Positions 46,519-57,589 of a stretch of DNA of 64,000 nt are shown in pieces. The stretch is taken from positions 124,001 through 188,000 of the forward strand of contig LATX02000212.1 in the NCBI GenBank assembly GCA_001466705.2. The letters run 5' to 3'. The position numbers and the translations under genes are program-made. The number at the start of each line of letters is the position of its first letter. The stretch's first letter is position 1. Origin of the DNA: Moniliophthora roreri. Taxonomy: Eukaryota; Basidiomycota; Agaricomycetes; Agaricales; Marasmiaceae. The notes beneath the pieces are model-generated. The model did not search any database. It worked only from the letters and a program-made list of their open reading frames with translations, and was not told where the DNA came from.

Positions 46519-47094
46519 ATGCCCGCCGCCAACAGCCAGACAGCCACCACGACCACTCACACCCTCCCACACCAACTCAACTCAGGAAATCTGTGCACCT
46601 ATGCACCGATCCCCATCACTGCCATCCCTGTCGAGACCCTTTATAACTCATCCTTCACGAGACCCACCACGATCGACAATCATTTTGAAATCTGGAATCC
46701 ACCTTTCGTCGTCGAAGAGGTGGATTACGCCGCCGAAGCACCCGACGCTTGCGAAGCACCATGTTGCTATACTCCGAAACAAGGCGATAGACGTCCGGTT
46801 GGCATATTATGCTGCCACCATCCTGACGTGGTTGACGAAATCATCGAGTATTATGTCTGCAAGCAATGTTACGGGTTGCGACATCACTTCTGTGGAATGG
46901 AGGTCGCGAAACGCTGGAGGCTCGATGAACCAAAGCCAGGAGATGGGCAACGGAGAATTAGAGATGCAACAACCCAAACGACAACGCCAACTCGGAACAA
47001 AGATCCACAGGTCATAGACTGGTGGAAAGACCCAGACCAGTGGGCTGAATGGAGACTGACGGACGGCCCCAGAAAACGACTCTGCACAGAGTAG
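46519..47094 (+). CDS. Accessory ORF3, subfamily B: Cys-rich protein
   Basis: ATG at 46519, 19 bp after the pol stop; 191 residues with no similarity to ORF3 of subfamily A except position and Cys/His content. The Cys-rich half reads DACEAPCCYTPKQ, GILCCHHPD and YVCKQCYGLRHHFC, so one or two zinc sites are likely. No signal peptide or transmembrane segment is evident, which argues against an envelope protein. Role unknown. Confidence 0.7.
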   Translation: MPAANSQTATTTTHTLPHQLNSGNLCTYAPIPITAIPVETLYNSSFTRPTTIDNHFEIWNPPFVVEEVDYAAEAPDACEAPCCYTPKQGDRRPVGILCCHHPDVVDEIIEYYVCKQCYGLRHHFCGMEVAKRWRLDEPKPGDGQRRIRDATTQTTTPTRNKDPQVIDWWKDPDQWAEWRLTDGPRKRLCTE

Positions 47095-47123
47095 CCGTAT
47101 TGATAGAATGGGATCTATCGTGT

Positions 47124-47136
47124 AAGAAGGGGGTAG
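47124..47136 (+). other. Polypurine tract before the 3' LTR
   Basis: AAGAAGGGGGTAG immediately precedes TGTTACG, as expected for the plus-strand primer. Confidence 0.65.
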
Positions 47137-47552
47137 TGTTACGAACACATCAATTCTTTCTCTTTCTCCTTAACCCCGTGACAATCACGTGACCATTCTC
47201 CTTTCCCCCGAGCACCATCGCGAGAACGTACTTCTCTTGTACTATTACCCGACCATGTCTTTTCCCTTTTCCCTTTCCTGTGACTTCGAAGTAGCATTAC
47301 TCAGCGTTCTACAACTTTCTACAAGGTTCTAGTAGATACAAACGAGTATATACATTGTACATATTTAAGACTGTAGGAACTGGGTCATAGCTCTCCAGCT
47401 TGACCTGGTTAAATCATACCTTGTGCTAGCAAAGAACCGTTGGAACTCGGAACCTCAGAATCCTCTGAGCGAACTCAAACTTGAACCTAGAAGACTCTTC
47501 ATTACCTTCGGGTCTGTAGAGTTGTTGATGTTGCTGTGCAAGTGACGTAACA
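47137..47552 (+). repeat. 3' LTR (subfamily B)
   Basis: 416 bp. The ends, R and U5 match the other LTRs, but U3 from ACACATCAATTC onward differs from the 5' LTR and is 40 bp longer. Confidence 0.9.
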
Positions 47553-47870
47553 GTTCCTGCAATCTGTGACAATATGGCCCCACTGACTGTCCTGGACTTG
47601 ATTCTGACGCTCAGGAAGTGAGTGTTCCTGCAATCTGTGACAATAGGGCCCCACTGACTGTCCTGGACTTCATTTGGATGCTCAGAGAGTGAGTGTTCCT
47701 GCAATCTGTGACAATAGGGACCCACTGACTGTCCTGGACATGATTCTGACTCTCAGGAAGTGAGTGTTCCTGCAATCTGTGACAATATGGCCACACTGAC
47801 TGTTCTGGACATGATTCTGACTCTCAGGCAGTGAGTGTTCCTGCAATCTGTGACAATATGGCCCCACTGG
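47553..47870 (+). repeat. 71-bp tandem satellite, array 4
   Basis: About four and a half units. The first carries the same ATATGGCCCC variant as the first unit after 38780. The last breaks off directly into gag-like sequence at CCACTGG/CTTTGAG. Confidence 0.9.
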
Positions 47871-48530
47871 CTTTGAGTATCTCTGTATTATCTTCAATAG
47901 CTTTTACCTTTCTATTGAGTGGAACATAAACTCTATCAAATTTCTCCCTTCTATTTTCTGTTATGTTTTTCTCTGCATGTTGAGCAGGCATCATATAAAT
48001 ATTCACTTTTACTTCATTACTGTCTGCATCATACATACTATCATCTTCTTATAACAACCAGTTGTCTGTCTCATATATGCTTTGTTCTTCTGTTACATAG
48101 TTTGTAGCTTCATCAGTCAAGGTCATCAAGTGTGTCACTCCTGTTGGAACATTAGACTGTCAGCTAATAACTTTAATTAAGGTTTCTCCTGGAACCCATT
48201 CAATTTGGTAACTATCTGAGAATATAGTGCTTTTGTCTTGACTTCATGTAACTATTCATTTCTCTAATAGCTCTACCAGTTGTGGACATGACCTAATCTG
48301 GTGGCCTACTCCTCCACATGCATAACAGGTTGGTAGTGGTCTAGGAGAAAGGTATGGTCTTGTACATGTGGGGGTATCTCTCACTGCTGTTGAGGATGAC
48401 TTGGAAATTGTGGTAGTTGTCAGTCTCTATTCTGTTTTCATAATTGTACAGGTGCAAGAGAAGTTTGCATAGGGGGTGTAGGAAAGATTGGATTCAATTT
48501 GACTGCCTTATAGTAGATACATCAACAAAA
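47871..48530 (-). pseudogene. Gag-like CCHC relic, third copy (shorter)
   Basis: Starts inside the relic relative to the other two copies and keeps the knuckle region and the AEKNITENRREKFDRVYVPL stretch. Supports the satellite and this relic having been copied together. Confidence 0.5.
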
Positions 48531-51500
48531 TGACATCACACCTGCCAATTTTTCCTGCTTTTCTGTCATTTCTGGTATATTTTGTCCCAAAAGGGAAGGC
48601 TGCCAGTCAAAAATGCTAGTAAGCTAAAGAAAGCCACTTTTCCAGCTTTTCTGAGCCACAATGTTGGTACATCTCACCAATGACTGGTACTAATGCACTG
48701 TACATAGAATAGAGAGTCCAGAAAAGGTTTATAAATCAAAAATCAATAAGAGTGGTTGGCCAGAAAGCAATCTGTCATCCGAGGCGGCCAGAGTTGCTGG
48801 TACCGGCGAGCGAAGCAGGTGCAGGCTCAACTGGGTGATCAACTCTCGTTTCCAAACGCGAAGTTTTCATTCGCTGTTGCCAGAGACTGATAAACTTCGG
48901 CTGGCCCAGCTAACGTAGCCTGCTTCTCTGATGGTTCGCGGGCCCGGCGACACCTACGAGAATGGTGCAGTCGAGGCAGCACCAAGCGAGGCCTATCTGG
49001 GAAAAAGTGGCTTGAATAGCCAGAATAACAAAACAAAGGCAATACACACCCCTATGACGACTCAATTCGTTGACCTCTATCCTTGTAAACACGAACGAAA
49101 TTCGGCTTTCTTGGTTTCCTTGTGGACGAAAAAAAGTAACTCAGTTGATCAAGTTTAAAAAGAAAAAAAAAAAAGAAAAAAACTAATGCCTGCTCACCGA
49201 TGTCACTTAGACGCGAGTTGAGAAAGCGCTTAGCAGAATTCCTGAATCCTTCACCACCTCGATCCCCGTATCACTTGGATTAAGAGAGTTATGGCGGCTG
49301 TGATTTTCGCATTAGTGTCATGCAAACTGAAAATGCCGAGTACTGCCCACCGAATAATGTCCTCCCGTCTACCGACGAGATATCGAGGTGAACTTGGTTC
49401 AATGGCGACTTCAGATAAATTTGCGGATGGCTTCGGAGACCTTGACCGATTTGAGTAGAAGGTGAACGGATACGGGTACGGGAGTTCACGCGTTCACGCT
49501 CAAGTCGCGTCAGATTTCCCATCAAACTTTTACCACTCACACCACAAGCCTGGGCCTTCGTACCTTCCTCTTCATGAACTTCTTCAACTTGGCATAGACG
49601 AAATGGTGTTACACTGTACAGAACAAATCATAACCGATACAGTACACGCAAGCTCACGTCAGACATCCGCCCTCAACCCACCCTTCCTATATTCCGCCAG
49701 GTAATCCTCTCCATCCGAGTTGAGCCTTTCACCCACCAGTCCACCATTGCAGACGACGATATGGGACCGCAACCCTGATTCCTCATGTGTGTTCGCCATG
49801 TAACGCGTAAACCAATTTTGATAGGAATTTTCTGACAGACAATGCTATGGGATGCAGGATACTGTTTGATGCGTCCTAGGTCGATGGCTGTACGTTCCGA
49901 CATCCTCGTTACTGCATACAATGTCACTAACAGGGAATACTCACAGGGCGGCGACCTCCACTGGCTTTGGATAGGTCGACTTGGTCTACGGCGTAGAGGC
50001 TTTTAACTCGGGCGAAGGATTCGCAAATGCAACGACCACCTTTGCATGCTCAATCCTGGTCCAATCCACGCCGAACCTATTCTTCGAATGACTACCAGTT
50101 GATGCGCTACCTATTATAACCTAAACTCTAATCCCTCTCCAGCGAATACACCATTGCGTTCATGTTGTTTCCGCCTCGACCTCCCATCCATCTACTTCAG
50201 CCATACGTGTTTTGGAGAGGAGCAACAAAAATCTAACCAACTATGAAGACGCCACGGTATGCTTGGGGAGTGGTTTGTCCAACGAAAGAAGAAGGGGCAC
50301 GAGGAGAAAAGTAGGGTTGCTATGAATGGACCCACTGGTATGTTTTCTTCTTCCTGTTGTTCGAGGTTCGATGTGAACTGATACTTCAACGCCTCCACAC
50401 CGTCGAGTCTTCCTACACATTTATTTCGGTGATTTAGGCTGAGAAAGTACGTGTGGCTTATTTCGTTTCTACAACTGAATAACCATTTTCTGTCCCAGAC
50501 CTTTCTGGTACCCGCGTCGAGAAAACAGCTTGAGATCGCACAAAAGCACATCGCCTCCAAATCTGAGGACGAATTACGCAACAGATCCTCGTGTACCATT
50601 TTTTCGGACGTTGCTATCAGCCAGGCCATACATACAGCGGTCCACTATGGGGGCTCTCACTCACAAGATAGTCGTCGAAGCTCAGAACGGACGCGTCACC
50701 ATACGGTGTCGAGTCTTACCTCTGCAGCACTATCGAAGAAGATGGAAGCCACGTTCATCCTCCGGTCTCCTCGTGAAGGACCAGCCATGGCTTTCGTGAC
50801 CTTTTTCAACGACTGAGATCCGTATCTCCCAATGACCTACGTGATACTGCCCTTTTCCCTATCAACTTCCCTGGGTGTAGCTGTTGCGTATGGGAGACAA
50901 GATTTGAGCTTGGAGATGGGTCCGGGGTGTGGTAGTCTGTACTTGAGCTGGGTAGATGAATATACGTCGCCTGGGATTACGCAAAATAGTACGTTTTTCC
51001 TTTTACTCTTGCCTCGAGATCTCACTCGCGATTTCTTACCTAGTACGCACACCAGTAGCGTTGTCTAACTGAAGAGTCGCCTAGCCTTCTCGAACTTTGG
51101 CCTGGTTCGCGTAATTGTCCCGACATCTGCCCTCGCAGTCCACAGTTTTCGCCGTCATGGAGATGCTGGCAAGCTACTGTACGTCGTTCGTCTCACCTAG
51201 AAAGCCGTTGAAACTCAGTCCAGCTGCTTCTGGCTCGCTGTACGAGGCCACCTCAATGTTTCGGCTGGAGTGCATACCCTAAAGAGGATCACAGTCTACC
51301 ATATAGCGCAGCTTCCACGGGATACTAAAGATGGCATCCCTTTCCTGCACCGTCCCGCGACGACCCGACTCCATTACGAACGAGTAGAGGATCTTATATT
51401 CCCTTGGGAAGCGTAACGAGGATGGCGTTGTCTGATATGAATCTGATGGATACGAGAGGCAGGAGAGCATCATCATCACGATCTTGATTCAGATCAAGGT

Positions 51501-51632
51501 CTTCCCCACTACCATTCATCCCGCTTGTTCTATCATTATCACTATCTCACGAATGACACTAGCGCCCAGAGGCAGTGATATTCCATGATTATGATTATAA
51601 GAACCACTCCATGGTGACAACGCTACGCAAAC
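48531..51632. other. About 3.1 kb without a supported gene
   Basis: Base composition becomes balanced here. Short frames on both strands show no motif. 50200-51060 is a degenerate relative of 57950-58790, including AGCTGGGTAGATGAATATAC followed by CTGGGATTACGCA. Confidence 0.35.
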
Positions 51633-53303
51633 ATGATCCCCTCCCGCCTTCACTTCCTCCTAATCCCTCTCCTCCTCGTGTCTGTCAATGCTGGCCTCGA
51701 GTGACCTGACGACTTCGGTACGGGCTCGAGAAGTAAAGTCAAAGTTCAGTCATCATCCGGCTATAACTGGGATACACTCATCCCTGACTCTGAAACACCC
51801 CGACTTCCTTCTCCTCTTCCTGGTCATCCAAAGCAAAAAGGTGGTGAAGCAGGATGCATCCAGATCCCGAGCTTGGTCGGTACCCATGGACCTTGCAGTA
51901 GCACGACGGATCGCAAGGCAGGACATCTTGCGCTGAGCATGGATGGGCGGCTGCTCGCTGTATCAGAGCGACATGGTAGTGAAATCTTCATCTACGATAC
52001 GGGATCGCTACGTCTTCGACACAGGTTGAACAGCCGTCATGGGATGGGTAATATTGGAGGAATGGTATTCGGAGTGAAGAACAAGCTCGTTGTGTCGTCA
52101 CATAGCGGTGGACTCATGGGGAAAAGTCTCATCAGGGTGCTCGATTTGGATAAACAATTCAGTCATAATGTGGAGACAGTGAAGAATAGGACATACGAAG
52201 CATACGGAGATATATTGGCGTCTTCGGAACATATGCCTCAGATCTCCGCTGAGTACCTGGAAGACCTAGTATCGACATTAGTTTGGGAGACTGTGCTGCA
52301 AGGAGAAGTCGATCTGGGTTCGGCATTCGAAGGATTTTTCAATAAGCGGCCGAATCGGGATCAGGGCTCAGGTAATGGCCCGTTGAGTACCAACGGGAAA
52401 TATCTGATTTCCCTTTTCTACCCTGGACCGAAAACCACCATAGTCGACATCGACGTTGACAATTTCGTACCTCAGCCTCTTTTCAGCCTGCCTTTGGATG
52501 CGCAGCAGTACGGCAAAGATGTGGCAGCACATTTTACCAACGCTTCATCCCCAGAGCAGTCCTTCATCGCAACCATATCTCAGGAAGATAAGGAGTTGCG
52601 ACAACTGCGAATTTATGACGCAGCTACAGGACAAATCGAGCATGTTTTCCCGCTTCCAGACGATATCAGTTGGGAGCAAGCGCTAATTTGGTCTCGCAAT
52701 GGGATTGCTTTCTCCCCCGATGGGAAATTAGCTGGTATCCATAACAGTGGACTCGACCCGGACTTTCGAGTGTGGCATGTCGAGAATGGGACAGTGCTCT
52801 ACTCTTTCCCTTCAAAAAAGAGCGTGTTCAAAAACTTCATCTCCTTTACGGCTGATGGAGAATTTGTGTACACATGGAGCGTCGACACTTTCTACGACGA
52901 TGCACACATTAGGATGTACAGGACGAGCACCGGCGAGCTGATCCAGGACTGGTCGCCCCGAGACGCTGTTGATCGTGCGACTGATTACACTCTGGACCCA
53001 AAGTCTGTCGCAAGAAACTCGAGAATAGCCAGCACTCAGCAGGGAATCAACGGAATGGTAATTTGCACATTGCAGGATGGCAGCATTGCTCTGTATGATG
53101 CGAGGACAAATCGTGAAGGACTCATCCCTTCTTCCAAGTTTGAAAATGAGAATAGGCCGAAGCCCAAGCAGAGCAATACCACCACGGCTGCTCACGTTGA
53201 AGTCTTCATAACGGAGGATGCGGAAGTAGTAGTTGCGCCTGATGGAAAGACGATCTACAGTGCTAATACAGATGGCAGTGTAAGGGTATGGACATTAGAC
53301 TAG
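51633..53303 (+). CDS. WD40/quinoprotein-like beta-propeller, probably secreted
   Basis: ATG 51633 starts a signal-peptide-like MIPSRLHFLLIPLLLVSVNA. The same frame continues open to TAG 53301 except for one TGA at 51702-51704. Either that is a nonsense mutation or a 72-nt phase-0 intron (51678-51749, GT...AG) removes it. The body has propeller blades ending in WD-like motifs (GSEIFIYDTGS, PDFRVWHVENG, AHIRMYRTSTG, GSIALYDART, and a final GSVRVWTLD), with repeated SxDGK(L) strand turns such as AFSPDGKLAGIH and VVAPDGKTIYSAN. Propellers act as scaffolds or in redox enzymes; no catalytic residue is evident. Length about 530-556 aa. Confidence 0.75.
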
Positions 53304-53639
53304 AAGTACGGTTTGATTATTTATCGAAGATGTCAGATACGAGTCTCCTGTACGAAGAACTAAACTATGTATGATACAGATTCCTGTTCTTCGACCGGGG
53401 GAGTACTATTGAACTGGCCCTCACCCAAACTGATTATAAACCGTCATTCATTCTAGTCCTTAGGCTCGCTTCAAAACACCAACAACATCTGCATGAATCT
53501 CTTGGAGTCGTTCTAGCTTGCAAGCATCCTGCTGGATGGGGAAAACTTAAAAAAGAAACACTTGATTATAGTCCGGCGAGGCTCGCTATCATTAGTGTAC
53601 TACTGATTACTGACGCAGTCAAATGGGTTTCAGTCATAC

Positions 53640-54330
53640 ATGAAGTGAGAGTGGGACGCAATCTTCATTCAGTATTTCTAGTTTTCACATTCGTTTCTCT
53701 TCGTTATTCCTTCGTTTCTTCATTGTTTACTAGCGTACGGACACGTTAATACACATTTTGTGAATATTACTCTGCGACTCACCCTTATGGATCCTACGCT
53801 TCCTTTGTGTTCAATTTGATTTTCCTCTCCGACATCCGAAAGACCTTGAGGGCGATAATGGCACCTCTGCCTACAAAGAGTTCTGAGCACTAATATCGAA
53901 GAACGTGCATGACGGAACGCACCTGAGAGGAGACCTCACTGGCTTGCTTAGAGCATGGTCTAGGCCTCGTGGATTTGACATTGTCATGACTAGTGGCTCT
54001 TTGTCCATTGCCGTGGAAGAATCGGTCCCAGTTGTGCAGTCGAACAAGTCATGGTCTTCATGTCTTGCCGGTGCAATCGTGATGGTCGAGAAGTAAGGAC
54101 GCGAGCGTCAAAGTTCTTTCCTCTTCTTCGACCTTTCTCTGGAAGGTATCACGAGTCTGTTTCTTCAATGCACCTGTAGTAACACGCCCAACAATGGACC
54201 TCCGGATAGACCCACAGACAACAGCAGCTCAGGTTTTGAAACCGTATCTCATAACGAGGCGATGTACTGTGTATCCAATGTGCAAGTTTTTCATCAATCA
54301 GAGACTAGACCATGCCTATTTGTTGGACGA
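53640..54330 (+). pseudogene. Membrane-gene relic paralogous to 23470-24940
   Basis: DNA similarity of roughly 80% to the minus strand at 24.2-24.9 kb (for example GGACGCGAGCGTCAAAGTTC), then a match to the start of the neighbouring membrane gene (IDPQTTAAQ, LKPYLITRRCTVYPM). Open frames are short and the rest of the second gene is missing. Upstream, 53304-53639 has no gene. Confidence 0.4.
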
Positions 54331-55080
54331 GGCATTCGTTATCGTTAGGTAGAAATAAACTTTAACGAATCCGATGCGAGATCCTAGCAGGCTAGAGGTG
54401 GGAAGATGGGTTACTCATAGCCAAAACGTATGTAGTACACACCAGTGGAGAAATGAGACCTTCTGCGAAGAGATTCTTATACGGAGAGTGAACAGAGGCC
54501 GCGGGGATGGTCAAAAGCAGGAACTCGTAAAGTCCGACCCAAGTCAGGCGCGACTGAACTTGACTCCGAACCATCACCATCTCAACCACTTCCGTTTATC
54601 GTTCGAATCAAAAACCTGGGCTACAGAAGTCTTCCTAAAGCATCGTTTAGAACCATCATGTAAGGTCGAAGAAACTATTAGGACAAAAGCAGAGTACGTT
54701 TTTCCGAACTAGTGTCGGATATTTGATATTCATGCTTCTTGCCAGCGTCATCTGCAAGCCCATTTATTACCGTACTGTGTACCCTTTTCGAGTGTCCGAA
54801 TCCTTCCGTTACGGACTAGATTTACACCTACGTTACGGATGGGCTGATTCGGAATATGGCCTTCTGATTGAAGATTGTATGGGACCTGGCAATCCAAAAG
54901 ACATCAACACAAAGATACGAATATCCTTCCATTCCATCTACACGGATGGGATCGGCTGGACCAAAGCAAGAAAGTCAGTATAAAAGGTCCTCAGGAAATG
55001 TCGTTCAGCATCGCAACTCGAACTCGCCTATACTTCCTTTGCTTCACACTCGTCTACACATCAATAACTCCTAGATCATC

Positions 55081-56473
55081 ATGAAGGTTCTCGCTATCCT
55101 TATAACGGTTTCAAAGCTGCTCAACAGGAGCCTCGTCTGCTTGGAACAGTGGAAAACAAGGCACGCTACTCACTAGGTGATTACTAATATCTGTGCTAAA
55201 ACAGCATTTATAGCTTGGCTTGTCTGAATGGTTGAAAGCTCGGGGACACGAATTCATCGGTACGCACTAAGTTCGTCACTTTTCATCCTGGTCACTGACG
55301 CGGGATTCATATAGTATCCAGCAGCAAGGAAGGGCCCGATAGTGACTTCCAGAAACATATCGAAGATGCTGAAGTGTTGATCACAACACCGTTTCATCCC
55401 GGTTACCTTACTCGAGATTTGACTCAGAAGGTACGACTTGGACATGCTTAAATTGTCCTCTTTCACTCATACTCCAATCTACACAGGCAAAGAACCTCAA
55501 GATCTGTATTACTGCTGGTGTTGGCTCTGATCACATCGACTTGGATGCTGCCGTCGACCACAACATCCAAGTACTCGAAGTTTCTGGCTCAAATGTTACT
55601 TCAGTTGCCGAACACGCTGCTATGAGCATGCTGCTCTTAGTTCGCAACTTTGTGCCAGCTCATGAGGTGAGAACGCTCTCCAGTGTCGGTGTATTCATGC
55701 TAATAGCACACTTAGATGATTCAACGTGGCGAATGGCAAGTCTCGGACATTGCTCGCGGATCCTCGAAAGATTGGTGCCTTTCAACACGAAGGAGCACCT
55801 GTATTACGACTATGCCTCTCTCCCGGCTGAGACTGAAAAGTCACTGAACGCGCGTCGGGCTGAGGATCTTGAGGTACTTCGCTGATCACAAAATAGCACT
55901 CGTTGACATCGTGCGATTTAGGAATTCGTATCCCAATGCGATGTCGTCACTGTGAACGCGCCTCTACACGAAGGTACTCGGGGATTAATCAACGACAAGC
56001 TGTTGTCCAAGTTCAAGCCTGGTGCGTGGATTGTGAACACTGCTCGCGGTGCGATCTGCGATAAAGATGCTATTGCTCGTGCGCTTGCTAGTGGACAGAT
56101 TTCGGGATATGCTGGTACGTGTTCATGCCGATTTTCCGTGAAGGATTCTCACTTACATTGGCTGCAATGATAGGTGATGTATGGGATGTTCAACCGGCTC
56201 CCAAGGACCACATTTGGCGTACGATGAAGAATGCTCTTGGTGGTGGTAATGGAATGGTACCTCATTACTCTGGTACTACTCTCGATGCACAAGCGCGGTG
56301 TGCGGCTGGAACGAAGACCATTCTCGAGAACTACCTTGATGGCAAGCCCCAAGAGCCGCAGAACGTCATTGTCGGATTGGGTAAGTTGCTTTGATGTGAT
56401 GAATGATGAACCGGGACTGATGGACTTTGATGGAACAGGCAAGTACGAGACGAAGGCGTACGGACAGCGATAG
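55081..56473 (+). pseudogene. NAD-dependent formate dehydrogenase, inactivated
   Basis: Eight exons: 55081-55160, 55214-55259, 55315-55430, 55497-55666, 55716-55873, 55922-56114, 56174-56380, 56439-56473. The parts match fungal formate dehydrogenase, which oxidises formate to CO2 with NAD in the cytosol: [75 protein letters not shown]. Catalytic Arg, Gln and His are kept. Lesions: one base missing after codon 7 (before YNGF), a GC instead of GT donor at 55161, and a deletion with frameshift at about 55757 that joins DIAR directly to ILERLVPF, removing the glycine-rich NAD-binding loop. Not functional unless these are assembly errors. Confidence 0.85.
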
Positions 56474-57019
56474 AGGTCATGCATCCGGTCATGGGAATAG
56501 ATTCGTTTGTACAATAAATTCTTCATAACCTTCCAGAATGAAGTAGGGGTGTAATATTGCGAGCTCCGACTGCGCGACGAGTATCCTTAGAGTTGCCTTG
56601 TCGCCACAGAGATAGTGGCGGCCCGTTAGTGGCTGTGCAGTGGTCAAACCTGGAATTCCTGTTAAAGAATGCGAATGATTGCGTTGAGAGAACTAGCGAA
56701 CCTTAGCACACTTACCCGTGGAGAGAGGAAGCCTCAGGTCGGAATTATTTCCGAAATAGGAAAAATCACCTACCACAAAAGGCAGGTAGCACTCTGAACG
56801 AGAACTTAAAAAATACGGAAAGTCAACTGTGTATGCCCGTCAGTCTATTTTGACCTGTAGCCTCCGGAGTCGCGTCTTTGACTTCAGCTGTCCTTCCCAT
56901 CCCTGGAACCTAGATTCTGCGGAATATCTGTGCCCGAATCCATCACAAACAGTACCTATTGTTGATTACGACGAGTGCATGTTATAGATATTTTACATGC
57001 TACTTCTTGATCAAGTTCA

Positions 57020-57420
57020 TGGATGACATCTATTTCTCCCGACCGCACCGCTACCGACATCCTCACACCTCGGCGGCTCCCTTGACAGCATACTCCAGCC
57101 TGAACCCCTGCCGAGGGTATACGTATCCAAACTCGGGAAGATCTTCCACGGAACAGTGAGCACAGCGAATTCCAGGAACGGAGAAAGTATGTCATATGGC
57201 ACAGTATCCCTGTGTATCCCATTAACTCGTGCTTTATTTTGAAGGTAAAAGGAAAGAGCGCGCGAGGAAGGAGAGGAAGGAGGAGTGAAGACAGACCCCT
57301 AATACAATGACAGTTGAAACTGGCACTCATGAGCTCTCCTAGCGTTGCTGGAGCACATTTCAACGCCATCTTCGAGAAAGGATTGGCCATAGGATCGGTC
57401 GACCTGTGCATATCTCGTGA
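57020..57420 (+). other. Conserved block shared with 21.3-21.64 kb (minus)
   Basis: Plus-strand exon-like frames (MDDIYFSRPHRYRHPHTSAA from 57019; MSSPSVAGAHFNAIFEKGL from 57332) align in DNA with the opposite strand near 21.5 and 21.35 kb. An unrecognised gene family is likely; introns and ends are not resolved. Confidence 0.35.
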
Positions 57421-57589
57421 GCTTCGCGTCGGCGTTGATTTCGGATCGGAAGGTACGAAGGGAAAGGGAGGATAGAGGAACACATACCTCCTCGTAAATT
57501 TCATATGACTTCCAGATCCGATGTAATACCTAACACGCCAGAGGATCACCAAAAATGCGTAGGATGTTCATGATGATGCACAAGAGGGA

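Larger units (their letters stand above)
41254..47552 (+). mobile_element. Near-complete Ty3/gypsy chromovirus in satellite DNA (mosaic)
   Basis: 6299 bp with both LTRs, primer site, gag, pol, an accessory ORF and a purine tract. The flanks are GTTCC on both sides, but GTTCC is part of each satellite unit, so this duplication is only weak proof. The two LTRs differ strongly in U3, and the pol sequence switches subfamily near 45566, so the element is chimeric or misassembled. Gag and pol share one frame broken only by TGA at 43005-43007 and 43863-43865. It is CpG-rich, unlike the relics in the left half. Confidence 0.93.

Noticed and set aside
46519..47094. Envelope gene making the element an errantivirus
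   Set aside because: No signal peptide, transmembrane helix or fusion-like segment is visible; the protein is Cys-rich and soluble-looking.
41249..47557. GTTCC repeats as strong proof of a single insertion event
   Set aside because: GTTCC is present in every satellite unit, so equality of the flanks is expected by chance within the array.
231..51704. UGA as a sense codon in this organism, because most internal stops are TGA
   Set aside because: The polygalacturonase ends in TGA at the expected C-terminus, and the internal TGAs lie mostly in repeat relics at former CGA sites. CpG decay explains them.
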